Source: Epilithonimonas lactis (GTDB lineage Bacteria > Bacteroidota > Bacteroidia > Flavobacteriales > Weeksellaceae). From it: 64,000 nucleotides of DNA. This document shows, piece by piece, positions 1 to 7,242 of the stretch. Where the stretch lies: the NCBI RefSeq assembly GCF_900110605.1, contig NZ_FOFI01000004.1, positions 186,001 to 250,000 of the forward strand, written 5' to 3'. Position 1 is the first letter of the stretch, and the number at the start of each line of letters is the position of its first letter. The translations under genes were made by a program, and so were the position numbers. The notes under the pieces were generated by a model. It was not told the DNA's origin and did not search any database. It worked only from the letters and a program-made list of their open reading frames with translations.

Positions 1-25
1 AGTTTGTTTTTGGAATTGAATAAAA

Positions 26-55
26 AACCTCTCAAATAATTGAGAGGTTTTTTTT
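26..55. terminator. Hairpin with flanking A and T runs
   Basis: A 9-bp stem (AACCTCTCAA / TTGAGAGGTT) is preceded by A residues and followed by eight T residues, so it could terminate on either strand. It probably ends a gene lying left of the window. The same stem recurs after the OmpA gene. Confidence 0.7.
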
Positions 56-279
56 ATGTTTTATTTTAATCCATCTAACAGATTAATTCCGTGGTAGTTT
101 AACCTATAAAAACATCAAATGTTATGTTTTGAATAATTATAAATAATAAGGTTTTATTTTTATTGGTATGGTAATTGGATAAGGGAATGCGCATCACCTA
201 ATGAAAGGATGTTCAGGGTGATTGGTGTAATTAATCTAATTATACTTTTAATAAGTAAAACAATTTAAAATTATATTTT

Positions 280-1701
280 ATGAAATCAAAATTAGCTATT
301 TTGTCGTTGGCCTTGGCATGCCCGGCAGTGATGTTCTCGCAAGAAATGATGCAGACAACTTCAACGACTGAAACAACTCCTGTAGTAACAAAAGACGTCT
401 CTCCAAGATTCAACAGCTGGTCTGTTTCCTTTGGTGGTGGTGTTCCATTGATGCAAAACGCCGACCTGAAGTCTATCAGCAATGGTAATACACTTGTTGG
501 TTACTCTGCTTACTTCAGTATTGATAAAGCTCTTTCTCACTCTTTCGGATTGAAATTACAATACGACCGTGGTGAAACAAGACAAGGTTATTTCAATACA
601 AAGGATGCAGCGCCAGCAAATGCAGCAGCAAACTTGCAAGTAGGTGGAAGAACTCAATATGATGCGATCTCATTATTGGGAGACATCAATTTGTCCAACC
701 TGTTGAGAAGAGTAGATAGCGATGCAGATTACAGATGGGCGATCCACGGATACGCAGGTGTAGGAGTTTTAGCTTACAGAGCTTATCAAAAAGACGAATT
801 CAGCCAAAGATTGATGACTGAAATTAAACCATTCAAATTCAATTCATTGTTCGGACAGGCTGGTGCAGGTTTGAAATACAAGATCAGCAATAGAGTAGAT
901 ATCGAAGGTAGACTAATGTACGTCTTGACCGGAGATGATGCCTTTGATGGTGGCGGAACTGACCAGTACAGCGCAGTGAACAGAATCAGTGCTAAGAATT
1001 CTGATAATTTCTTCAACGGAACATTGGGTCTTACAGTACATTTAGGTAAACACAGTTCTAGCTTGATGTGGCATGATCCATTGGAAGAGGCTTACACCAA
1101 GATCGATGAATTGGAGACGAAAGTTGACAATATCCAATTGTGTAAAAGCGGAGATGCTGACAATGATGGCGTTTGCGACGACTGGGACAGACAGCTTGAT
1201 ACACCAGCAGGTGCGAGAGTTGACGGTGCAGGTGTAGCTTTGGACGTAGATATGGACGGCGTGATCGACCTAAACGATAAATGTGTGACTGTTCCAGGAC
1301 CAGTTGAAAACAACGGATGTCCAGTGACAAACACAGGTGGCGTTTCAACTGACGAAACTGCTGTAGCTGGTGTAGAATTCGATCTTAACTCAGATAGAAT
1401 CTTGCCAAGCAACACACCAATTCTAAACAATGCAGTAAACTATATCAACTCTACTAATGGTTCTTACACAATTGTAGGTGCTACCGATGCTAGAGGGACA
1501 GAGAGTTACAACCAGGCTCTATCAGAAAGAAGAGCAGGGAACGTAAAACAATATTTGATCACAAACGGTGCAAATGCTTCCAAATTGGATGTACAAGGAA
1601 ACGGTAAAATGGACCTTAAATATCCAGAATGTGATCCAGCATCAAAATGTCCTGAATGGAAAAACAAAGCAAATAGAAGAGTGTATTTTAAAGCAAAATA
1701 A
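280..1701 (+). CDS. OmpA-family outer membrane protein with TSP3-like calcium repeats
   Basis: 473 aa. A signal peptide (about 1-21, ending in VMFSQ) precedes an N-terminal region with alternating beta-strand character (about 45-260), which suggests an outer-membrane barrel. A short helical stretch follows, then Asp-rich thrombospondin type 3-like repeats (about 291-350; DADNDGVCDDWD, DVDMDGVIDLND) that should bind calcium. The C-terminal OmpA domain (about 365-473) has the peptidoglycan-binding signature TDARGTESYNQALSERRA and ends in NRRVYF. In this family the protein links the outer membrane to peptidoglycan and is usually abundant. The ATG follows an AT-rich leader without a Shine-Dalgarno site, as is usual in Bacteroidota. 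The gene is monocistronic, with its own terminator downstream. The function as a structural porin is a family inference. Confidence 0.9.
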   Translation: MKSKLAILSLALACPAVMFSQEMMQTTSTTETTPVVTKDVSPRFNSWSVSFGGGVPLMQNADLKSISNGNTLVGYSAYFSIDKALSHSFGLKLQYDRGETRQGYFNTKDAAPANAAANLQVGGRTQYDAISLLGDINLSNLLRRVDSDADYRWAIHGYAGVGVLAYRAYQKDEFSQRLMTEIKPFKFNSLFGQAGAGLKYKISNRVDIEGRLMYVLTGDDAFDGGGTDQYSAVNRISAKNSDNFFNGTLGLTVHLGKHSSSLMWHDPLEEAYTKIDELETKVDNIQLCKSGDADNDGVCDDWDRQLDTPAGARVDGAGVALDVDMDGVIDLNDKCVTVPGPVENNGCPVTNTGGVSTDETAVAGVEFDLNSDRILPSNTPILNNAVNYINSTNGSYTIVGATDARGTESYNQALSERRAGNVKQYLITNGANASKLDVQGNGKMDLKYPECDPASKCPEWKNKANRRVYFKAK

Positions 1702-1721
1702 ATTTTACAATTCTAATTCGG

Positions 1722-1749
1722 AGGCTGCCACTTGTGGCAGTCTTTTTTT
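1722..1749 (+). terminator. Terminator of the OmpA gene
   Basis: The stem AGGCTGCCAC / GTGGCAGTCT is followed by seven T residues, 20 bp after the OmpA stop codon. It is a typical rho-independent terminator. Confidence 0.85.
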
Positions 1750-1765
1750 GATTGAATGATTGATA

Positions 1766-1799
1766 AACAAAACCTCTCAAGTGATTGAGAGGTTTTGTT
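1766..1799. terminator. Bidirectional terminator between convergent genes
   Basis: The stem AACCTCTCAA / TTGAGAGGTT lies between the OmpA gene and the convergent gene on the minus strand. It matches the hairpin at 26-49 except for three loop bases, so the OmpA gene is bracketed by two copies of one hairpin. Confidence 0.75.
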
Positions 1800-1808
1800 A
1801 TTAAGTTT

Positions 1809-2501
1809 TTACAACGGTGCTGGAGGCGGAACATCCGGCAATCCGCTTGGGGTATCATAGATGATGTAGTCGTTGTACTTGGCTTCATCCGTTTCGTAGA
1901 AGATATCCTGGCCTATGCCTGCATACTTTATGATCAATTGATAGAGGTTGTTCAATGCTTCGATTCGGTCTTCTGTGGCAACATCCCGGTCGGAGATTGC
2001 TTGTGCCTGGGTATCTATTGCCGTATCCAGAGTCTCTCGCTGACTGGTCAAAATGTTGATCTTCTCTTCCGTAAGGCCTTCCGCAGAAAGCTCATCCAGA
2101 TATTTGGTTGCTGTGGTGGTGGTGCTTTTGGCAGTACGTACCAATTCAGAATCACTCTGTTGGCTGATCATGGCATTGCCAAATTCCTTATACTTTGCAC
2201 TAAATTTTCCGAAAACATTCTGAGCCATATTGAAAATGCTGCGCATGGTCTTCTCCAAAGCTCTTCTGGCAACATCTTTCTGCGTGGTCAATTCCATTTT
2301 GATCGCTTCCAATTGTTCGTCGCTCGGGAACTCATCTACCGTAGCGCGGGCGGTGCTGAACTCCCTTTTCTTGGCCGTATTGTAACCCCGGTCTGTGAAC
2401 TCGGTGATGTCTCTGTCGATGAGATTGATGAACTCATCTGCTTTCTGTTTCAGTACGGCATCTGCCAAAATGACATCTCTTTTTACTTGTTCTTTTTTCA
2501 T
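1809..2501 (-). CDS. Helical protein of unknown function
   Basis: 230 aa, with no signal peptide and no membrane segment. It is almost entirely helix-forming and rich in charged residues, Thr and Gln, with a likely coiled-coil character. It ends in a Pro-rich tail (SGLPDVPPPAPL). I do not recognise the family. A run of Thr (about 126-132) interrupts two long helices. The gene starts 20 bp after the end of a decayed reading frame on the same strand that itself encodes heptad repeats, so the two were probably an operon and the surviving gene likely uses the promoter upstream of the decayed one. A scaffold or phasin-like role would fit the helical composition but is only a guess. Confidence 0.75.
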   Translation of the reverse strand: MKKEQVKRDVILADAVLKQKADEFINLIDRDITEFTDRGYNTAKKREFSTARATVDEFPSDEQLEAIKMELTTQKDVARRALEKTMRSIFNMAQNVFGKFSAKYKEFGNAMISQQSDSELVRTAKSTTTTATKYLDELSAEGLTEEKINILTSQRETLDTAIDTQAQAISDRDVATEDRIEALNNLYQLIIKYAGIGQDIFYETDEAKYNDYIIYDTPSGLPDVPPPAPL

Positions 2502-2521
2502 GATAAAATTTGGTTTTTGAG

Positions 2522-2910
2522 TTAATAAAATAGATGTGAAAATTGTATAAAATAATTATTATCTTTTTTGATTACAGCTTTAAGACATGGCTGTAAAGTA
2601 TTGATATGTAGTAAATTGTACTTGATTGCCTCAACTAAGTGGTTGAACGGCTCCACTAAATAGTTGAATGCCTTAACTAAATGTTTCAAAGCCTCAACTA
2701 AATGGTTGACTCCTCCAACAAAACGATTGTACGAAATGACTAAGTGATTGATTTACCTAACTAAACGGTTGAAAGCCTCATCGTAACGCTTGTTCGCAGT
2801 TTCGTAATGCTTTTCTGGCGCTACGGAGTGGTAATTGGTCTAAAAGTAATAATAGGAGTGCCGGCAAAGATCCTTGCACAGGCAGAAGGATAAATTGTTG
2901 TGGTCATCAT
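2522..2910 (-). pseudogene. Decayed small gene with heptad-repeat coding
   Basis: Read on the minus strand from the ATG-ATG at 2910, the frame encodes MMTTTIYPSACARIF and continues to FRPITTP, where it meets a TAG. A shift of frame at that point continues as VAPEKHYETANKRYDEAFN and then into seven-residue units such as NHLVEAL, KHLVKAF, NYLVEPF and NHLVEAI. A second in-frame stop (TAA) replaces an alanine codon in one unit. The frame ends at TAA 20 bp before the next gene. The total length is not a multiple of three. So at least two lesions (a frameshift and a nonsense codon) separate a normal start from a normal end. The product would have been an amphipathic coiled-coil protein of about 128 aa. 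I do not recognise a family. Confidence 0.6.
2622..2810. repeat. Nine tandem 21-bp repeats
   Basis: Nine consecutive 21-bp units begin with TTG (for example TTGATTGCCTCAACTAAGTG, TTGAATGCCTTAACTAAATG). Units near 2622-2710 are the most alike and the outer ones are diverged. The period of 21 bp equals one coiled-coil heptad in the minus-strand reading frame. Confidence 0.8.
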
Positions 2911-2936
2911 TTTTGTTTTTTTATGTGTTCTTATCA

Positions 2937-2962
2937 CAAATATAAAATTAATATCGAATCAA
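2937..2962 (-). promoter_or_regulatory. Possible Bacteroidota promoter
   Basis: On the minus strand TATATTTG (2937-2944) matches the TAnnTTTG -7 consensus, with a TTG 15 bp upstream (2960-2962). The spacing is shorter than the usual 17-23 bp. It lies 27 bp before the start of the decayed gene and may still drive the 230-aa gene downstream. Confidence 0.35.
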
Positions 2963-3014
2963 AATGAATGTTCGGTAATTTTTTATGCAAAAATGATATT
3001 ATGTTAAATATAAT

Positions 3015-3045
3015 ACAAAACCCTCGCTTGGGGCGAGGGTTTTGT
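3015..3045. terminator. Bidirectional hairpin terminator
   Basis: The stem ACAAAACCCTCGC / GCGAGGGTTTTGT is flanked by A and T residues. It lies downstream of the HEPN-like gene on the minus strand and is probably its terminator. Confidence 0.65.
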
Positions 3046-3056
3046 AATCATATGTT

Positions 3057-3119
3057 GGCGCGAGCATCTTGCTAGTGTCTTTTGCTGTTGAGCACTAGCG
3101 GGACGCTCGCGCTAGCGGA
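3057..3119. repeat. Palindromic REP-like element
   Basis: GCGCGAGCATCTTGCTAGTG on the left pairs with CACTAGCGGGACGCTCGCGC on the right around a short centre. The element is more GC-rich than its surroundings. A weakly similar stretch (GCTAGCATAACCATCTTGCT) lies at 3674-3693 beyond the next gene, suggesting a second decayed copy. Confidence 0.65.
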
Positions 3120-3155
3120 TGTATTTATTAATCCTAAAATTAAACAAAATGGAAA

Positions 3156-3644
3156 CTATAATTTAATTTTTTGGCAAAAATCCTCCAAAACTATTCTTAC
3201 CAAATCGATATAATAAAATGAGATTGGTTTTTGCTTGTCAAATATATATCGAATGTTTACAAATATTAATGATATGTCCTGTAATATCTTATCTAAGTCT
3301 TTTGATATTTCAACGCCTGAAATCTTCTCCAATTCTATTCTCTGATTTGAAGTTTCCAAATCGAATTGAATAATTTTCTTCTCCATCATTTCTTTGATAT
3401 CTAACTGTGTTTTTGCACTTAGTTTTTTATAGATTGCAAAGATATCATGACCTCTACTATAAGTTCCATTCTCAAATAATGCCAATGCTTTAATGTGTAA
3501 TTCGATTGACAAAGCGGCTAAAACTTGAGCAGGAATGAAATAAGAATTTACATCGTTATGAACATTTGCAAAAAGTAAATCTGCTGAATTTTTGAATCTT
3601 TCTGCTTGATTCAAAATCTGTATGCTTTCAGAAATTGATGACAT
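3156..3644 (-). CDS. HEPN-like domain protein
   Basis: 162 aa, soluble and mostly helical. The segment around 40-80 (ALSIELHIKALALFENGTYS followed by RGHDIFAIYKKLS) has the layout of HEPN-superfamily helices: a Glu-Leu-x-x-Lys helix, then Gly, then Gly-His-Asp and a Tyr-x-x-Leu helix. I see no clear catalytic RxxxxH motif, so RNase activity is not supported. HEPN proteins often partner with nucleotidyltransferases or sit in toxin and defence contexts, but no partner gene is adjacent here. It is a solitary gene between repeat-rich spacers. The assignment rests on the motif pattern only. Confidence 0.55.
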   Translation of the reverse strand: MSSISESIQILNQAERFKNSADLLFANVHNDVNSYFIPAQVLAALSIELHIKALALFENGTYSRGHDIFAIYKKLSAKTQLDIKEMMEKKIIQFDLETSNQRIELEKISGVEISKDLDKILQDISLIFVNIRYIFDKQKPISFYYIDLVRIVLEDFCQKIKL

Positions 3645-3825
3645 TTTTTATAATTTAAATTTGTAGAATTTTAGCTAGCATAACCATCTTGCTCATGCCT
3701 TTATTAAATTGATGTAGTATTATTAACATCGTCCTAGATAATACAAAGATATCATTAATAAGTCTTAGGATTTTTAGGATATCCGTAGAATTTGAGAATT
3801 ATTTTAATTATGGAACATCATGAAA

Positions 3826-3857
3826 GAACCTCGCTTGTAGACGAGGCTCTAATTTTT
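3826..3857. terminator. Hairpin 3' of the SMR operon
   Basis: The stem GAACCTCGC / GCGAGGCTC-like arms (GAACCTCGCTTGTAGACGAG and GCTC) has a T run on the plus-strand side. On the minus strand, which the SMR operon uses, the U tract is weak, so its role as that operon's terminator is uncertain. Confidence 0.4.
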
Positions 3858-3887
3858 TAACTATTACGAAAAAAATTTAATGTCTTA

Positions 3888-4214
3888 TCAATGCGCTGAC
3901 TTGGAAAAGAAATTCATGATGACCACACCGATCACGATGAAGATGATTCCCACAATGCCTGCCAGATCCAGTTTTTGTTTAAAGATGAGAACTGAGACTG
4001 CCGCCGTGAGTACGATTCCCAAACCTGCCCAGATGGCATAGGCCACGCCGAGCGGAATGCTCTTCAAAGCTAAGGACAAGAAGTAGAAACAGATGAGATA
4101 GGCTGCTGCTGTAATCGCAGATGGAAGCCATTTGGTAAAGCCGTCTGACGCCTTCATGAAACTGGAACCCACCACCTCGAAGATGATGGCAAGACCAAGG
4201 AAAAGATATTTCAT
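3888..4214 (-). CDS. Small multidrug resistance (SMR) efflux protein
   Basis: 108 aa with four membrane segments. It carries the essential membrane Glu at position 13 (LAIIFEVVGSSFMK), equivalent to Glu14 of EmrE, and the SMR motif PLGVAYAIWAGLGIV. SMR proteins are dual-topology proton antiporters for quaternary cations or guanidinium-like compounds. This sequence looks like the EmrE-type multidrug branch. It starts 6 bp after the stop of the NmrA-like gene and is last in a Crp/Fnr - NmrA - SMR run. It resembles the SMR protein at 49509-49838 closely (both share IPLGVAYAIWAGLGIVLTA), which suggests a duplicated module. Confidence 0.9.
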   Translation of the reverse strand: MKYLFLGLAIIFEVVGSSFMKASDGFTKWLPSAITAAAYLICFYFLSLALKSIPLGVAYAIWAGLGIVLTAAVSVLIFKQKLDLAGIVGIIFIVIGVVIMNFFSKSAH

Positions 4215-4220
4215 ATTATA

Positions 4221-5084
4221 TTAATTAATAAAGGTTTCTTCCAAATAGATCTCAAGGTCGGTCGACCGACTTCCCAAGAGAAGTTCAAGGTCCGATGAAA
4301 CCACATTGTACTCATCATTCCTGATGATGGAAGCGAGAAGTGCGGAGTACCAAATGTCCATTTTACTGACGCCGTAATCTTTCAGTTGAGTTTCGTAATC
4401 TTTTGGGTCAGGACTTTGATAAGGTATTTGCTTCCCAGAAAATTCTGATAGCAACTCTGCAATCTCTGAAAAAGAGTAGGAAAGTGCACCCGTGAGCTGG
4501 TAGATTTTGTTGTGGTGACCGTTTGTGGCTAAAACGTTGGCAATGGCTTTTCCCATCTCATCGCGTTTGGCGAAAGAAGCTCTTCCGTCTCCGGCCGGGA
4601 AGAAAATCCCGGTGTTCACGACATCGTAGCCTATGAAAAAGGGTAGTGTCTCTGCGTACAATCCGTTCTGGAAAATGGTGTAGGGCAAACCGCTTTTGAT
4701 AATGTAATTTTCTGTGGTCACACACGCGTCTGTCAACGGTCCCAGTTTGGATTCCGCCACATTCTCATTCCTCGCTCCACTGGTGTAGTAGATCTGTGAA
4801 ATGCCTTCATCTTTGGCCGCATCGATAACATTCTTATGCTCTGCGAAAGCTTCTTCGCTATTGCTGCTTACAAGTAGTAATTTTGTAATACCATGGAAGG
4901 CTTTTTCCAATGAGGATTTATCGGCATAGTCGCCAATGCGCACTTCAAGACCTTTGTTTTCTAGAGATTTTACTTTGTCGACGGTTCTTACCAATGCAAT
5001 GATTTGATCTCTTGCAATTTTAGTTAAAAGATGGTCGATGACTGCAGTTCCCAAATGACCTGCTGCGCCTGTTATCATTATCAT
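4221..5084 (-). CDS. NmrA-like NAD(P)-binding oxidoreductase (quinone reductase type)
   Basis: 287 aa. It begins directly with the Rossmann fold (MIMITGAAGHLGTAVIDHL, a GxxGxxG motif) and continues with the atypical short-chain dehydrogenase pattern, including VVNTGIFFPAGDGRASFAKR and a C-terminal substrate domain. It resembles NmrA/QorB-type NAD(P)H:quinone oxidoreductases, which act in the cytosol on quinones or sense the redox state of NADP. The gene lies between a Crp/Fnr regulator (71 bp upstream) and an SMR exporter (6 bp downstream), so quinone or xenobiotic detoxification under that regulator is a reasonable inference. Substrate cannot be told from sequence. Confidence 0.85.
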   Translation of the reverse strand: MIMITGAAGHLGTAVIDHLLTKIARDQIIALVRTVDKVKSLENKGLEVRIGDYADKSSLEKAFHGITKLLLVSSNSEEAFAEHKNVIDAAKDEGISQIYYTSGARNENVAESKLGPLTDACVTTENYIIKSGLPYTIFQNGLYAETLPFFIGYDVVNTGIFFPAGDGRASFAKRDEMGKAIANVLATNGHHNKIYQLTGALSYSFSEIAELLSEFSGKQIPYQSPDPKDYETQLKDYGVSKMDIWYSALLASIIRNDEYNVVSSDLELLLGSRSTDLEIYLEETFIN

Positions 5085-5155
5085 AACTTATTCAATTTAT
5101 GATGCAAAGGAAGGGCATAATTGGCTTAATTTTTTTGACAAAAATCAAAAAAAAT

Positions 5156-5716
5156 TTACCTTTTTCTTATGCGGCTGAGTGTCTCCTGCGTGATGCCAAG
5201 ATAAGAAGCAATGTGACCAAGAGCGATGCGCTGAGAGACGTTGGGCTCTTGCTTCAGCAATGTCTGGTAGCGCTCTTCCGCAGATAAAGTCTGGAGTGAC
5301 ATGATCCGGTCTTCTAGGATTTTGCAGTATTCCTCTGACATTAGTCTTCCGATGGTTTCCATGGCGTGGTATTTTTTATAAAGACCATTAAGGTCATCTG
5401 TGGAGATGTAATGGATCTTGGAAGTCTCCAAAAACTGGATGTTTTCGAAAGAAGGTTTTTTGTAGAACAAAGGCAAAATAGAACCTAAAATAATATTTTC
5501 AAAACCAAACCACGAGTTGATCTCCCGATCATCTTTAATATAAAAAGAACGAACCAGACCAGTCTCTATGATAAACAAACTAGAAACGATCTGACCTTGC
5601 TTCAAGAAAAAATCTCCTTTCTGCTTGGTCTGAGAGATGATCTTTTTGGAAAGTTCTTCCTCGATTTCGAGTGTTAGATTTCCGTATTCTTTAAACTTCT
5701 TGATGAGGGGATTCAT
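5156..5716 (-). CDS. Crp/Fnr-family transcriptional regulator
   Basis: 186 aa. The N-terminal two thirds is a cyclic-nucleotide-binding-type beta barrel (KGDFFLKQGQIVSSLFIIET) and the C-terminus is a helix-turn-helix ending in YLGITQETLSRIRKR, the form common in Bacteroidota. No cysteine cluster is present, so it is not an iron-sulfur Fnr. It probably senses a small ligand or a stress through the barrel, though nothing in the sequence identifies the effector. It is upstream of the NmrA-like and SMR genes and is their likely regulator. One of three such regulators in the window. Confidence 0.88.
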   Translation of the reverse strand: MNPLIKKFKEYGNLTLEIEEELSKKIISQTKQKGDFFLKQGQIVSSLFIIETGLVRSFYIKDDREINSWFGFENIILGSILPLFYKKPSFENIQFLETSKIHYISTDDLNGLYKKYHAMETIGRLMSEEYCKILEDRIMSLQTLSAEERYQTLLKQEPNVSQRIALGHIASYLGITQETLSRIRKR

Positions 5717-5738
5717 TGATCTGATGAATTGTAAATTA

Positions 5739-6326
5739 TTAGAATTGTTTTGGTTTCATTTTATTTTCTGCAGCTTTGGCGATCTCCAAGATTCTCTTTT
5801 GTCTGGTTTCTGGTCTTTTGGCGAGGACGATCCACTGGAGTATCATCTTCTTGACTGATTTGCTAAGGCTATGAAAAAACCCGATGGCACCTGGTCTGGT
5901 TGATAGTTCAAGCATTAGATCTTCCGGAATCAGGAGTTCTTCTACACCGTCCAAGATTTCCCAAGAGCCATTTTCTTTTGCGAGGATGATGATGTCCAAT
6001 CCGGCCTGAGACATTCGGTCTTCGGCGGTTAGTCTTTCGATCTTTTGTTTGTTGATCTTGGACCAGGTGCTTTTGGGTTTTCGTTTCCCGAAGTATTGGA
6101 TGGAGGATTCGTCATCCCGTTTTTTCTTGAGACTATCTATCCAACCGAAACAAAGCGCTTCGTCCACGGCATCGCTCCAGCTGATCGTTGGTCTGCAAGA
6201 TCTCTTGTTGTATTGAAGGAGCCAAATGCCTTTGTCGCGGTTGTGATTTTCTCTCAGCCAGTCACGCCATTGGTTGGGATTTTCTGGGTAGAATATTTCT
6301 AAATTTTCAATTGGATCGGCGGACAT
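5739..6326 (-). CDS. YdeI/OmpD-associated family protein
   Basis: 195 aa, cytosolic. The family signature is visible in WRDWLRENHNRDKGIWLLQY, then YNKRSCRPTISWSDAVDEAL and FGWIDSLKKKRDD, followed by a helical C-terminal region (about 130-190) with RPETRQKRILEI. Members are small, widespread and of unclear biochemical function, often found with stress genes. It ends 22 bp before the Crp/Fnr gene and may be the first gene of the same transcript. Start chosen at MSADPIENLE, the first ATG of the frame. Confidence 0.8.
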   Translation of the reverse strand: MSADPIENLEIFYPENPNQWRDWLRENHNRDKGIWLLQYNKRSCRPTISWSDAVDEALCFGWIDSLKKKRDDESSIQYFGKRKPKSTWSKINKQKIERLTAEDRMSQAGLDIIILAKENGSWEILDGVEELLIPEDLMLELSTRPGAIGFFHSLSKSVKKMILQWIVLAKRPETRQKRILEIAKAAENKMKPKQF

Positions 6327-6410
6327 GGAAGATTGCTATTTGTTCTGTAAATATAATTAATGAATATTAAAATAGCAATGTGGAGATTCCAAAGTCATTC
6401 CGTCGTAAAA

Positions 6411-6440
6411 CAAAAAATGCATTACGTTTCGGTAATGCAT
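6411..6440 (-). terminator. Terminator of the LolA-like gene
   Basis: A stem ATGCATTAC / GTAATGCAT followed on the minus strand by a run of T. It is 24 bp after the LolA stop codon. Confidence 0.8.
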
Positions 6441-6463
6441 CTTTGTATTGATTTGCTCTCTGT

Positions 6464-7093
6464 CTATAATTCTGTGATCAGATAATTCTGATATTTTGAC
6501 TTGTCAAATGTAAAAATAGAAGGCGAAAGTGTTTGATTTTCTTTGTAGTTGCTAATTGTGATCACCGCCAGATCATTGTTTGTAGAAACCTGTTCTAGTT
6601 TGATTAGTTTTTTCTGAGGCGTGTTGACGTACAGAGTGACACTTTTCAAACCGTTTGCTTTTACTGGTGTCATTTTGATCACGTCCACAGGAATTCCACT
6701 AATTGTCTTCTTTCCTGAGTAGCTCACATTATAATCCTTTTTGTAAGAATCCAAATAGCTTAAAGGAGAAAAAGCGGCCTGGTTGTCATTAGGTTTCGCA
6801 ATGGTGACTTCTTTGTCTTCATCACTAATGCTGTAGACCTTATTGCCGTCAAAGATCTGCTCTGTTCCCATAATCTTCAATTTGTATCTGTTGTTGTCAG
6901 AATAGAAAATCCCTGTTTGGCTGGATGCTCCAGATGTATAGGCGAACTTGAAGTAAGAATTTTTTTTGGCTTTGTAGCTTTTGGTGACATCATCTAATAT
7001 TGTTTTGGATTTCGTGTCAATGGTTTGACCAAAAGTCATTAGGCTGACTCCTAAAAAAGTAACAATAGAAAAAGATTGAATGGCGTTTTTCAT
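6464..7093 (-). CDS. LolA-like outer-membrane lipoprotein carrier protein
   Basis: 209 aa. A signal peptide (1-22, ending TFGQ) is followed by the LolA/LolB-like half-barrel: FKFAYTSGASSQTGIFYSDN, then YKLKIMGTEQIFDGNKVYSI and the later VDVIKMTPVKANG. LolA carries lipoproteins across the periplasm to the outer membrane. The length fits the family. Bacteroidota genomes often hold several LolA-like paralogues, so this may be the carrier itself or a paralogue. The gene is monocistronic with a good promoter (7120-7148) and a terminator. Confidence 0.8.
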   Translation of the reverse strand: MKNAIQSFSIVTFLGVSLMTFGQTIDTKSKTILDDVTKSYKAKKNSYFKFAYTSGASSQTGIFYSDNNRYKLKIMGTEQIFDGNKVYSISDEDKEVTIAKPNDNQAAFSPLSYLDSYKKDYNVSYSGKKTISGIPVDVIKMTPVKANGLKSVTLYVNTPQKKLIKLEQVSTNNDLAVITISNYKENQTLSPSIFTFDKSKYQNYLITEL

Positions 7094-7119
7094 TTTAATT
7101 ATTTGCGATTTATTATTTG

Positions 7120-7148
7120 CAAATTTAGGTTTTCAAGATTGATGCCAA
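7120..7148 (-). promoter_or_regulatory. Bacteroidota-type promoter of the LolA-like gene
   Basis: On the minus strand TTG (7146-7148), an 18-bp spacer, and TAAATTTG (7120-7127) match the -33/-7 consensus. The start codon is 26 bp downstream. Confidence 0.6.
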
Positions 7149-7190
7149 TTATTTACAGTTATAAATTTTGTTAAGATCTAAAAATAAAAA

Positions 7191-7220
7191 AAACCTTTCC
7201 AGAATGAACTGAAAAGGTTT
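7191..7220 (-). terminator. Terminator of the M36 peptidase gene
   Basis: The stem AAACCTTTTC / GGAAAGGTTT (read on the minus strand) is followed by a long T run and lies 22 bp after the peptidase stop. Confidence 0.8.
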
Positions 7221-7242
7221 TACTTTGAATTTATGTGAATGG

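Noticed and set aside
1785..2525. 246-aa open frame on the plus strand
   Set aside because: It is the antisense of the 230-aa helical protein gene; its composition (many Cys, Phe, Leu) is typical of shadow frames and it has no start context.
2622..2810. Possible CRISPR-like or iteron array
   Set aside because: The 21-bp units are directly adjacent without spacers and correspond to coding heptads; no replication gene is near.
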